Origin: Corbicula japonica
Taxonomy: Eukaryota > Mollusca > Bivalvia > Venerida > Cyrenidae
Assembly: GCA_038501625.1 (NCBI GenBank)
Contig: JAZAYU010000014.1
Location: forward strand, 434,001 to 498,000
Length of the DNA: 64,000 nt
Reading direction: 5' to 3'
Part shown: piece after piece, positions 37,794 to 51,700 of the stretch
Layout: each line of letters starts with the position of its first letter
How positions within the stretch are numbered: position 1 is the stretch's first letter
Notes under the pieces: model-generated
Told to the model about the DNA's origin: nothing
Database searches by the model: none
The model's input: the letters and a program-made list of their open reading frames with translations, nothing else
Translations under genes and position numbers: made by a program

Positions 37794-37872
<79 letters not shown>

Positions 37873-40800
37873 CTTGATGACTTTTTCCCTTCGTTTACAA
37901 TTATGAGGTATCATGGAATGAAGATCGTTTCAACACATGAAATTTGTATTTTACTATAAGGCCTTGAAGCACATTAAACATTACCAGTTTTCCGTAAAAC
38001 ACAGTTAACATATCTATCAAATTTATCGAGCATACATATTCATCAAACAATCGACATATATTGGGCATAATTTTTGTTTGCTCGAAGGTCTTTAAAGTGC
38101 TTTATTCAGGGGATTTTAATATGGAATGTGTTTTGTTTAAATACTAAGGCCAGTTTTAAGATGGTTGGTTTCAATATCCCAGCCAATATAGATTTGGATA
38201 ATGTTCAGTCACCCCAAAGATATACAAGGTATTTAATGTTGTTTTAACTTTTTGTCTTCAGTGGTGTTCTCTGTGGTCAGCAGGATTTAAATTTTCAGAT
38301 CCCCTGACACAATTCTATTCTTTTCAGTCCCTCCAAACGTTTTCTCGTTTAGAGCAAACCCATTCTTTTATCTTGGGACCATACACCGTTGAACATGTAA
38401 ATGTGTTAATCTGAAATGCCGCATTGAATGTTCCATGTTTTTATGCACACCATCGTTTGGAATGAATGAAAATGATACTGTTTACTGGTGTTAATGCCGA
38501 GTGACGCTAAATCGGGCCTACGCGGCGTGGGCAGTGTTATGTACTTTCATAAATGCCCATGAACAGGCTCAATCAAATCGAGCAAATCAATATTTTAATA
38601 TAAGTGGGGCTCTGTGGTTTTCAAAGTTACATTTTCATCTAATTTTTTAACATCTACAAACACAAAAATGATTTCGGAATTAAATTTTTGCCAATATTTA
38701 ATTACTCAACTGATTGAGTATACATTGTTCTTCAACAAAAGTTTAGTTATTTTCTACTTTTTTTCCGAATTCTGCTTCACGTCCTTAAAATGTAAACTAA
38801 CAGAGATTCATGCTAATGCACCCCTAAAATACAACTTATGTTGCTTTGTATAATTCAGTCAAATTCCACAATCGACAAGATTTTAAAATGCTAAATATTT
38901 AATATAAATAATTATTAAAACCATTAAGTTGAATTTGTCTTGATAAGTAAACTTACAAATTAATCTCCAACTTACAAAACATCGTTACGTAATTTAAGAT
39001 ATTCTTGAAATATAACATGTGTTTCTTACAATTTTAGAACAAGCTGACATCACAAAAGCGTCTGGTATTCACATCTTTGCTATTGGTATTGCACTGAAGA
39101 ATCTTACGGAACTGAAGAACATGGCAAGTCCTCCTGTCGAACAGAATGTGCTGTCTATTGACAACTTCGATGATTTGACGACATTGAAAGGAAAAATATT
39201 CGCTTCAATTTGCACTGGTATAATGTTACATTTATATTACAAACTGATATTTCATGCAAACATATTCATCAATTAATACACATTGTTTTCATTTAATGTA
39301 CTTTGGCAGAAACCGAAACGAAAATAATACCATGACTGCACAGTTACGTACACGATATTCAGGGATGTCATAAAGTGCCGACAGCCGGCCCAAATTGACT
39401 GTTTCAATCCAGATTTGCTCCGTCTCAAATCTTGAAAAAAATCGGCAAATAAAAAATAGAGACCGTGAAAATATTTTATTCGTTTTTTGTTACGAACCGG
39501 TTAACAAATTGATTTGTGTTTGGATGCCTGGTTTCTCTATTGGCCAATCATGAACTCGGTAACATAATGTTACGGTCATGTGGTAGAAAATGGTGCTCTG
39601 GCTGTTTTTTGAAGTGTTTCTTGAGTTTGCAGAGGATATTCTTTGTTCAAACTGACGATATTCATGAATCGCAGAGTGAATGCCGGCGTCTAGGCCATTC
39701 CAATGTCGAATTTCGATTTTAACATTTAACAATGATACATTTTTTTAAAACATCAGGGAATTATGCCCCCAAACCCCCTCCTAAAAAACTCGTGTCTCCG
39801 AAACTCGTAATGACAAAACTTCTTATCGTTCATAATTTTTCACAATGATATTTCATTTGTATGTGTAATTAGCACCCTTAATTTTATAATTTAATTTTTA
39901 TATTTAAAATTTTAATATTAATAAATATTCAACTAATGGGTTTTCACCAATAAAAGATTTGTGACTAAGACATGTCTTTCCTAACCAGGTTAAGTTTGTC
40001 TTGTTGGGATCTTCGTTGTTTTTCTAAAATTCAAATAAACTTAAAATCTTCATTTTATCATATAAAGCATGACACGTTCAAAATGTAAGAGCAACCGCCC
40101 TCATAAAGTAGCAACACAAAGAAAATAAAACAAGGTCAATTCAAAAGAAGTTTAAGAAAATATTGGTAAAATAACAAAAAATTAGATTTATTTCTTGCAG
40201 ACGTCACTGTGTCTAAAATATGCAATAATTAGTTGTTCAATGCATTTTATAAGTGGTTTAATTTAATGTATTAGTTGTTTAATGCAATTGATTGATTGTT
40301 GAATGTTTTGTTATCTTTTCAGGAACTCCTATTCTTACTGTCTACAGTAAGTACGCACTTTTTGTATATTCTGATATACATGGTCAACATGATTTTTCTC
40401 TTGATCATATGTTATGGAGGTTAATTACTTGGAGTAATTCGTGAACAATGTTATTTAATGTAAAAGACTTGTATCGTCTAAACCATTGATGTTTGTTTGT
40501 ATGTTTATATAATTTTATCATTTTGCAGAAATACTAACTTTTAAAATTCATTCATTGGTCCTAGAAATTTTGTAGATATTTCTAGGAACTAGCAATTGAT
40601 TAAAAGGACTGTATAGTTGATTAAAAGGAACTTATAGTTGATTAATTATTTCCGGTAGTTTCTAACTTCCGTAATGGCCGATTTCAAACTGCGATATTTA
40701 CGCAAATTTTGACTTATTGACTCAAGTTACACTCTTTCTATAAAAAAAATCATTGATTCCAATGACCTTTACAAATAAAAGTAATATTTAATCGTCGAAA

Positions 40801-43800
40801 GAATGAAAGAAAGTTAAATTAATAGATAGTTATTGCGGATATAAACAGAACAAGCACAAGCTTAGGATTGAAGATTCAACTATCCAAATTAAAATATCCA
40901 TATGCAACAAACGCATTTCCTCTAAAGCCTAACCGTAAAAAGATGCATTTGGTGTAAAAAGACATTTACTGCTGAGGTATCAGAATGAAACACTTTCAAA
41001 TCCTAGTCATTAAATATCGTTACGTTTTGTGCGAATCTTTTCCATAGGTCACAGAGTCACAGTGGCCATAGCTTTAAATTTTTTATTGTCGAATAAATAA
41101 AACACTGCGATGTAGCATGTTAAGCTTTTGCGGCAAAGAAAAAAAATCACATTTATTTACGCATAATAAAGTGCTATAAGCAAGAAATACGGAATGAATC
41201 TAAAGTTCATAACGGGACAGTCTTTATCCAAAATCGAAATTTAGTGGTACAAAGCCTAGACTGTGGCCTACAAAAATACGGGAAAGAATGTTTCCCGAAG
41301 CGTGCACCTGCTAAGGCCTTCAGAGGGGATAATATTAAGTAGTAATCGTCAGCTTGCGGCAAAACAGGGGCCTGAATAGTTATTATTTATTCTTTTGGAA
41401 TAAAGTAAAGTATCGTAACATTGTCAGGCTGATATAACTTTGTGGTGATAATCTCATATACTAGTATAAATAAACTTGTCTCGTAACTGAACGTTCTCCT
41501 ATTGTACAGTGTATGATCTATTAAACTCTGCATGTGTTGATTTGATGACTGTATATGAATGTAATTAAATAATTATACATAAATCCAGTTGTTCAATAAA
41601 AGGTGAATAAAAAGCATAATAATATTATTGATGTTATTACCATAAAGAGAAATGTGGTGCCGACGAATGGTATGATCCCGCCAAGGAACTCTGCTGCAAT
41701 GGAAAACCAGTACCCATTATCAACCAAGCAACAAAATGTTGCGGCTCCGCTGGCTACGACCAAGACACTCAATTCTGTTGTGATGGTGAGTTAAGAAATA
41801 AATATGTAATCAAACACCAGAAACTATATTTCATTTCTATATTGACAAAAGGTGATAGAATGTTTAAACGGGTCGATAATTTTTTATTCAAAGGATTACA
41901 CATGTGTCGGCTTTATGATAGCTTATCTATAAATATGTAATAAGCTTTTCAGTGCTCTTTGCTTTCGCAATATTTAAATCATAGAATTTTAAAACATAAT
42001 AGAATTGTATTAATTTAGTACAGAGCGCCAAAACTTTGTTCTTGGAAGAATTATAATTTGTTTGTAATCCCTCAAAACCTTCTGGTGTAGGATAAGGAAC
42101 TCGGGAATTTTGTTTTTTCACTCGTTGCTTTGCAACTCGAGAATTAATCGAATCCCGAAGCTCATTCGGCCGAAATATTACGCGAATAAAACAAATATCC
42201 TCTATAAACCCAAAGGTTTATCAGTTTGGAGGTAATCAGTATGCGTCCATTTAAAAACTTGTGTATTGTAACTATCTTTTTGGTTGTTTGTTGTGTTAGT
42301 TTGCTGTTCAGGCCTCGTCGAAACGTATGTACTGGCAGTCGTACAGAGCTGCAAGTAATATTGAAATCAGATTTTATTTCACTGAAACTGAGCACAGATC
42401 TTTACTGTTTTAAAACAGAAATAATGAAAATCACATTCATAAACTTTATGAAATGAAACAAGAATTATTTTTGATAATTATGTTTCTGGTCACCATTCAA
42501 AATGGCTGACTTCTTAAGCATTAAATAAGCAATTCCAGATGTCCCTTAGTTGTTGTGTTGCCGGCGATGGCGGAGTGACACATGGAGATCATAAAGTCCG
42601 ACTGCGTCGTCCGCGGCGGCCAATCTTAATGATGCCTTTAACTTTGATAGTACTTTCCCTATGTCATTTCTATTAAAACTGCCATTTGATAACAAGATTG
42701 ATAACTCCGGTTTCAGTATTCTTTTGAGTTATGAACCTTTCAAATGACTTAAGTATGCAAATAAATGTTGATTGTGACTTTGAATTTACTTGTTCTATTA
42801 ACTTAATACATGTAATTGGAATATATCATCTGTATGAACGAAACCATCTGCGACAACATGAATGATAGCTCCTGTTTCACTATTTTTAAATTAATGCCCC
42901 TCTAACGTAAACATGAAATTTAAAGTTGCCTGTAACTTTGTAAGCCTTGTCCTATTCACTCTATTCTTGGAATATATCATCTGCATGAACAAAGAAATCT
43001 GTTAAAACACGAATCATAACTCCTGTTTCAGTATTTTTATTTATGCCCCTTTCGAATGTGGATCAAATTGTTACCTTTAACATTTAAAATTCTTGTCCTG
43101 TTTACTTAATAATTAGAAAACACCTTCTCCATGAACAGAGCCGTGTCTGGGGATTGATTTGTAGAGGCTCTGTATATACGCTGCGGGTATGGACTGCCAA
43201 ATTAACTCCAGGTGGTCAAAAAGTTCGTCGGGTATTTTATGTTGTGAGCATTAGCCTGCATTTTCTTTTCCAATCCAAGCCACACTTTTTCAACTGGGCT
43301 GGCCAACATTGTCTTAAACCTATTACTGACAATGTATCTTTGCACCGCATTTGCGCGGTGGACGGGGGCATAGTCAATTTGAAATACACAGTCATTGTAA
43401 GGGAAATGTCTGGCTATGACTGACCAAAGATGTTTTTCGAGAGCCTGAATATATTTCTCCGCATTGATATTTCCGTCAACCTTCGCTATTGTACCGACGC
43501 CATGGATACAAAAACATCTCCATACCATAACTTTCACCGGGCACTGCTCGCGTCATTTCACTAGGTCTGGTCGCCAACCTTCTTCCTGTTTCCTCCACAG
43601 TGATCCTGTCCAAGACAAACTTGACTTGCGTCAAAAAAATAACATACTTCAAGAGATTATCTACAGTCCTCCATCACTTACCCCGGCACCATTCAACCCG
43701 CTTTCTCCTGTTACCCACCTTGATGATAATCTTCTTATAAACAACTTTTCGATAACCAAATTAGTTCAGTCTCCTTCTCCTCACAGTCCTTGCACTCATT

Positions 43801-46800
43801 TTCACACCTCGTGTCTCATTTAATCTGGCCGTAATTACCTTCAAAGGAGCCTTTCTGTCACTATTTACAAGCCGCCCTATTAAAGATATGCGCGCATTTC
43901 GGTCGTCGATCGAACACTTCCGTGATTTTCTTTTCAAATTTTCCGCGCTACCAGTTCGATAATTTTTTTCACAATACAATCCACTGTGGATCTAGGAATA
44001 TCCAATAGATCACTAATAGCACTGATCCGTTTACCCTGCTGGTACATTTTTACAATGATAGATTAGACACAAAAGGTCAATTCACGCCCCTTTCGACCCA
44101 CGTTTAAGAAAATGTTACACGCGAGATTGTTTACAGACGACTAAATTTACATGTACATCTATTTTTAGACATCATGAATTAATATTCAGTACACTCAGTT
44201 TTCTTAGACAGAGCGCCTAACTTGAGTGTCGCGATGACGTAACGCAAATAACGAATATAAGTGGCCACCTTCTGTAGGAAAGAATATTGATATATGTCAT
44301 TAGTATAAATAAAGTCATACATGTGGCTGTTTTGAGTTATTCTCCTTTGAAATGATTTTTAACAGAAATTTAATTTTGCTAATAAATGGAATATAAAATA
44401 AATATAATACATCAGCAATTATAATTGAATGAGTAATTTTGTAGTATTGTAATGCAACTTTAAGAACATCTTTTTTATCATGTATGATAAAACATAGGCC
44501 CACAGTTCAACTTTTTGCAAGCAGACAACACGTGGTCCGCGGAACACCGAATTCTATTGTTATTTATGGTCTTACATGTATTTTCAAAATTCGTTCGCTG
44601 ATGTGTGGAGATTTTGTCTTAGGTATCCACTCTAGACGTTTCATTAATTTTGTGAAAACCTGTATACATATATATATGAATTGTTTATTTTGGAGAAAGA
44701 ACAAGCAATTCCAATAAGTGTAAATAAAATTACTTCAGACTTAAATTGTCCTTGACTTATGAATATCATTATTATTTAAGACTAAATAGTTTTAACATGT
44801 TTAAGGACCGAAATTATTTTTATACGCCCGTTTGAAAAACGGGACGTATTATGGGAACACCTGCGGCGGGCGTGCGGCGTCCACAGGGTTTCCGCTCTCT
44901 AAGTCAAAGAGTTTTCATCCGATCTTTATCAAACTTGGTGAATATGTTGGTGGGCATAATATCTCGACCAAGTTCTATAACCAGCCAAATCCCCCAGGCA
45001 CTCCTGAATTATGGCCCTTGAATTGTCCAAAATTACTGTTTCCGCTCTCTAAGTCAAAGAGTTTTCATCCGGTCTTTATCAAACTTGGTGAATATGTTGG
45101 TGGGCATAATATCTCGACCAAGTTCTATAACCAGCCAAATCCCCCCAGGACCTCCTGAATTATGGCCCTTGAATTGTCCAAAATTACTGTTTCCGCTCTC
45201 TAAGTCAAAAAGTTTTCATCCGGTCTTTATCAAACTTGGTGAATATGTTGGTGAGCATAATATCTCGACCAAGTTCTATAACCAGGCAAATCCGCCCAAG
45301 CACTCCTGAATTATGGCCCTTGAATTGTCCAAAATTTGGGTTTCCGCTCTCTAAGTCAAAGAGTTTTTGTCCTGTCTTTATCAAACTTGGTGAATATGTT
45401 GGTGGGCATAATATCTCGACCAAGTTCTATAACCAGCCAAATCCCCCCCCCCCCATGTACTCCTGAATTATGGCTCTTGAATTGTCCAAAATAAGGGTTT
45501 ACGCTCTCTAAGTAAAAGAGTTTTCATCCGGTCTTTATCAAACTTGGTGAATATGTTGGTGGGCATAATATCTCGACCAAGTTCTATAACCAGCCAAATC
45601 CCCCCAGGCACTCCTGAATTATGGCCCTTGAATTGTCCAAAATTACTGTTTCCGCTCTCTAAGTCAAAGAGTTTTCATCCGGTCTTTATCAAACTTGGTG
45701 AATATTTTGGTGGGCATAATATCTCGACCAAGTTCTATAACCTGCCAAATCCCCCCAGGCACTCCTGAATTATGGCCCTGGAATTGTCCAAAAACTGAAT
45801 TAGCGGTTTCTGCTCTCCAAGTCGAAAAATTTTCATCGGATCGTTACGCAACTTTGATGATCAGCATTTTGACGGGCGTATTTTGTGTCAGTTTGGCACT
45901 CTTGTTTTAAATATGTTAGAGCTTTACTTCATGTAAATTATTAGGATTTGTAAGTGCAAAGAAAGGTAAAGATACAACTTGCTGTGGAAAGGTTGCCATG
46001 GATCCAAACACCGAACTTTGCTGTGGCAGCAATACTGTGCCTAAACCGGGACAGGCATACAACCAGTGCTGTGGAAATTATGCATTCGACCCCAACACCG
46101 AAATTTGTTGCGAAGGTAATCGTTATGTTGTTGTTGTTTACAGAATTATGTTAACAAATTCTTTTTTTAAGATTCTAACGATATTCTCAAACAAATTTTC
46201 TCAATCATATCGAATCAAACATATTTAAAAGGATGATGGAAAATAAATCACGCTGTTAAGATATAAATTATAAAACTTTAAGGTGATTATAATGATGACT
46301 GTACGTATGGCTTAATTACTTTGTTTGTTGCCTTAAACAGTGTTATCAGTAGATAATCTAAATTACATAGTTTTAATTGTAAATGCAAGCAGTGCGACTT
46401 GTCGATAATGGCCCTGCCATTTGAATAATGGCCCGAGGGCTTTAGCCCATTTATTTACCTAATTGTTACATGTATACATTCTTTAACAAGAAAAGTATAG
46501 CACACACTTGTTATATGTGGACGACATTTATGCTAATGATGTACTATAATGTCCCTGAGCCAAGTTGTGGTTGGATCCATTTGATTGTGGATATGAAGTG
46601 AATAGTTGTTTGACCTATGATCAAGCCACCACACACCATCAGTCTACCAGTCCACATGTCCAATAATGATTCCTAAATCTGCCACACTTCCACAAACTTG
46701 GTAATCTTGGCTATTCCAAACCACACCTACAAAAAAGTAACAGTTATCTTCCATTACAAATACACATGATGTTATGCTCATCTGCTTGTCAATAGGTTTG

Positions 46801-49800
46801 GGATCAGCCATGCAACACATATGTAATTGGTCAAAAACATAAACACCAGAAGCACACAACAAAAAAAAAGAAATACATAAAAATCAACCAAGAGCTTAAT
46901 AATTGCCATGGGAATGGCTTAGAGGGAGACTTGGCAGAAATAGTCTCCCAAATTGTCCAAACTTCTCCCTCTACTGAGCAAACGTAGAAAATATTCTTAT
47001 ATGTCCTGGACTGTCACTAGACCAGCATGATTAAATATCACTACAGCGTGTGTATTACATGTATTATGAGAATGTGTATTCTGATCGTGATTTTCCGTTA
47101 CTCTACGGCACATACCGAACTCCGAAATAGTTTTGGAAAATCCTGTCGCTGTTATTTTTATAACCATTACGATATTCTTACGCCATAGCATGAAACTAAT
47201 GTTGCTTTTGTTTTTAGTAAACCATGATGTCGAATATTTTTTTCCAGCGTATTCAAATTTATTATGAGCGAGAAGGGTATATAAAAACAGGTATCTAGAA
47301 CTACATTCCTGATAAAAAAGTAACATTGTTGCGTATGTAAGCTGCATCACGCTTGACCCAACTGACGAGGTATATGTTAGCACGTGACCGCTATTTATAG
47401 AATGCTCTCGACCTTTGAGATAACATATTTTAACCTAATTATGTACTGAATATAAAACAATAAATAAATATCTCTGGCACTTACCTCATACAATCCACTT
47501 TGCATACAGTAAAAATAACGAATTTATTTCTAAAGAATTCACATGTCGCACGCCATCTTGAAAATCCAGAGGGGGCAGCTCAAAGATATCACGCACAATG
47601 ACGAATTACGCTGAATCCTCGCGAGATATACATCCGAATAAAATTTCCCCGCAAATAAAAATAAAGTTTTATCAAAGAACACCTAAAACATATTTAACAA
47701 AAATAAAAAAATCCACACAATTTACCAAATGCAAACAAATTACTTTGAAATTTTCCCTTATCAAACATAACTTCCGTTATTGATGTTCAAAAAGTTCTTC
47801 TACCCCGTCAAAATCACTCAACAATTTCACTTCAAAAACTAAGGTTTCTACCCATAAAAACGTTCATAACAATACATTTATTTCTAAAACAATAATTTTG
47901 AATGCATAAGTAACAAAAACCACGTATTTACCAAAACAACATCTTTTCTGAGCATTTTTAGTAACCCTCTTATCTCTCTTGGGTCAAACTAGATGGACGT
48001 ATTAAACATCATCTACTAATAGTTAAATAATAAATATAATACATGACCCATAATTCGTCCAGAAAATGACCCTCGCTTCACTTTGTACTTGATTGAGCAC
48101 TTTTATTTATTCAATATGGGATAATACGTCATGGTGTCTATCGCTACGTCATGTGACGTAATTTAACGAATGTTTACATTTCAAACAGTATGCTGGTATA
48201 CCAGTTGTTAAGTTTGTTTTAACTCAAGACTTTATTTTACAATCATTTCGGAAATGAAAGGAAGATGATTAATTTTGAATGCTCGAAGTGATTTTTGTGG
48301 TACGAGTCTGTAAATGCATGATTTGAGAATTCTTATACCGCTGCAGCAAGCTTCGTTACATCAGGCTTTACGAGAATTTGGAAAAATGAATGGAAAATAA
48401 TATAGGAAACATTGCGATTTAAAATTGTATATATTTCACAAGTATGTACAATTTAAATTTATTTTTATTATCAAATATGACGAAACCACGAATAACAAGT
48501 AAACATCTAAAATATAGTCTCGGGGCCATTATCAATATGATAATGCCCTGCGACCTTGAATAATGCTTCCGGTCCTTACTAAAATGTGTTACTAAAAAGG
48601 TATAATCTACATGTAATGTAATGTAATGTAATGCAATGTAATGTAATTGAAGTATTTCATTGTAATGAGGGTTATCCTGATTTGGTATTTTCCAGGATAG
48701 CATTTTCGGATTTGGACGGCTAAGCGCTGTCGCCGTACGTAACCGGTTCGTATCCCATTATGGGATTTTACAGTTATGTCGTGTTAGAATTGAAATAATA
48801 AATATCTTCTGGTGATATATCGCAGGATATATAACGGGCCGACGTTTAGATGCGTAAATATATATTACTCGGGTCTACGCCCCTCGTGATATATCTTTAC
48901 GCATCTGAATCCGCCCCGTGATATATTCTACGATATATCACCGGAAGCGATTTATTATTATTTAAATAATCGATTACCAATGTAATGTTATGAAGATAAC
49001 GTCTAGCCGCGCAACTTTTATGTGTGGGGGGAGTGGGGGAGGGGGGTGGGGAGTAAGTTGTCTCGGCTGGCTAAATCTTGTTCACGCTCGGATTTGCACG
49101 GCTAGGCGGTGTAGCAGTATGGTAGGCCTACCGCTTCGATTTCCAGTATGAGCAATTTAATTTTTATTGATAAAAGATCAAATAAATATTATAGACTAAA
49201 AATGATTTTTCAGCTCATCTGTCATTGACGTCATTTTATGTAAATGCTATTTCAGGAATTGTTAACAAAGCTTATGGAAATCCATCAATAGACACTGGAT
49301 GCTGCACATCAATTTCCTATGATAAGAGATGTTTTGCGTGTGTCAAGAACAACATTCAACCATTGTTTGATGTCAGTTGCCAACTTTGCTGCGACGGCTC
49401 AATCCAAAACTTGACGAATCCCCTGAGCTGTTGCTGTGGAAAAGATATATTTACACCAGATACTCAAATCTGTTGTAACAATGTGCTGAGGAAACGAAAA
49501 GGAACCGAAACGACCAATAATTGTTGCGGTAACTTAACTTAAAAAATGAAATATGCATATCAAGAAAAGCCTACTACACGGTCTGTCCACAGAAATAAAA
49601 ATATTAAAAAGGAAAAAGACAGAAAACACAACTGACTATAAGTGAACTGGTGGAACAAATTAAAGTAAGATACCGCCGCGGAACGATTAGAACCTCTTAA
49701 TTCGCGCCACTTCTCACGAGAATTTCCTCCTGAAACTTAATTTCACAAAAGTTGTCTCCGATATTTCCTTAACAAGTAATGAAACCACAGAGCCGACAGT

Positions 49801-51665
49801 ATTTCATAAGTTGGTGAAAACACTACAGAAAGCGGAGAAAGTGTAATTCTGTGATAAATAGTGTTGAGTTTTAGTAAGCGGGACCATCACACAGGAGACC
49901 ATCTATATTAAATACGGTTATGACAACAAGAGTATTTCCATAATTGCTATTGCTTACTTGATTTAAGAATTGATTCACATTGTTTTTTACTCAGCAGTCA
50001 TTTTTATTCCTTAAACGTTCTTGCATACAATACGGGATACCGTTATTAAGGCAGTAGCGGAATTAAGGGTTTAGCGGCTAGTGTGTTTCTGTCTTTGGTC
50101 ATTTATATTATTTACACATTTAGAAAAGGAAACAATTACACCAACATCTCCCGTGTAATTTGTGTTGATTTAAATTTTGCAACGATAGTGTTTCTTAAAA
50201 GAAAAAATGAGGCGGCCATAAGTTGACACCAACAGTTTTTTTACTTCGTTAAAAGAAAAATAGTGAAATGTGCATATGAGGAATTGAAAAACCCAGAAAA
50301 CACAGCCTCCCCAAGCTGCCAAAGAGTAAGAAGGAAAAGAAAGCATAAAATTATTAATCTCTGATATTTCTAACTTTAGTCATTTTGAAATGAAAAAAAA
50401 ACGCATAGTTTAAACTAACTTTTTTCTCTTTATTCAGAATGTGCAAGCGCCATAGTTGACTTAGCGTTTGTGATCGACTCATCTGAAAGCGTTGGTATAG
50501 CTAACTGGGAATTAGTTAAAAGATTTGTACAATCTATAATAAGCAACTCTGATGTAGACAGCGGAAGTACCCGGATCGCTGTTGAAATATTCCGGTAATT
50601 CGATTAAATAAGTATTTATTTATTTTAATAATTGACATCCCATTAGATTTTATTCATTACGTTATAAAAGGTTCATGTAATGTGCTGAATGAGGTAAGCA
50701 TAGAAAAGTACCCGAATTTTATTCGAAGTAACTTATGTTTTTACAAATTGGATCCTTGGACACGACTGTAGGATACATTTGAACTTTCCACGATAGATCT
50801 TTCTTAAAGACTTCCAAAAACAATAACATAAACAATTTTCAGCATTTAAAGATGCAGGTTGACATATTATGAGAAAACGTCATTTTTGAAATTATCTACT
50901 TTTCGTATTAAACAGGAGGAAATAAATGTTGTTTATTCTTCTAAATAATTATGGTATTTTTTTCTATTGTTACGTACTAATATTATTTGTTTGGGGAACT
51001 AAAGCCCTAAGTTCCCTTTGAAAAATAACATAATTTGTCGCTGCAAAACTTGTTATATAGTACAGTTTTGGACGCAAGTCCATTATTCAATGCAGATGTT
51101 AGTGTTCTTAATCCAGTATTTGACGGGTTTCTATGAAACTTTCACAGAGGATAATCAGTCATGTAACGAAGGTCATATCTAGACTGCCGTTATAAATCTG
51201 TGAATAACTAGCAAAAAAGGTTGTGGGTGAAATGAACTTTCTTGACGGTACGGATTAACCTGTATATATTTACATACCTATCAGTCTATCTATATGTCAA
51301 ATTGGAACGTTAATTTGACCGCAAGCACAAATAAGGAAAATAGTTGATATGTTTATTAATTTGTAATTATAGTTTCTATTTATGTTACTTATTTGAAATA
51401 TATTATTCTGAATGATATTTTATATGAAGATATTTTTCCTTTTTAGAGATTGTAGGATATTGATTGTAAAAACAATTATCTGAGATGTACCTTCCATACA
51501 ATCGGTCAGTGGGTTGTGCTTAATTATAACGAAATATCGATTATACGTCAAAATTGATAACGCGTATTTTAAAAATTGTTTTCGAAAATCAACAGACTTT
51601 TCAGAAGACGGTTATTGCGTATGTTTAAATATAGTAAATGACACCAAAAATAATTTCTTTTCTAT

Positions 51666-51700
<35 letters not shown>

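Noticed and set aside
37633..37959. Exon 8 read through into poly-Asn and poly-Ile
   Set aside because: A good GT donor at 37778 lies before the AAT/ATT tract, and exon 9 joins in phase to continue the VWA fold.
42226..42456. 76-codon frame with a hydrophobic start
   Set aside because: It has no splice support or domain and overlaps an opposite frame of similar size within intron 11.
45085..45768. Several 70-108-codon frames (PLSKSKSFHPVFIKLGEYVG)
   Set aside because: They are the ~151-bp tandem units read in overlapping frames, without evidence of coding.
46644..47383. Two minus-strand frames with several Cys
   Set aside because: No recognisable domain, stops between them and no exon-like borders that join; left as intron 12 sequence.
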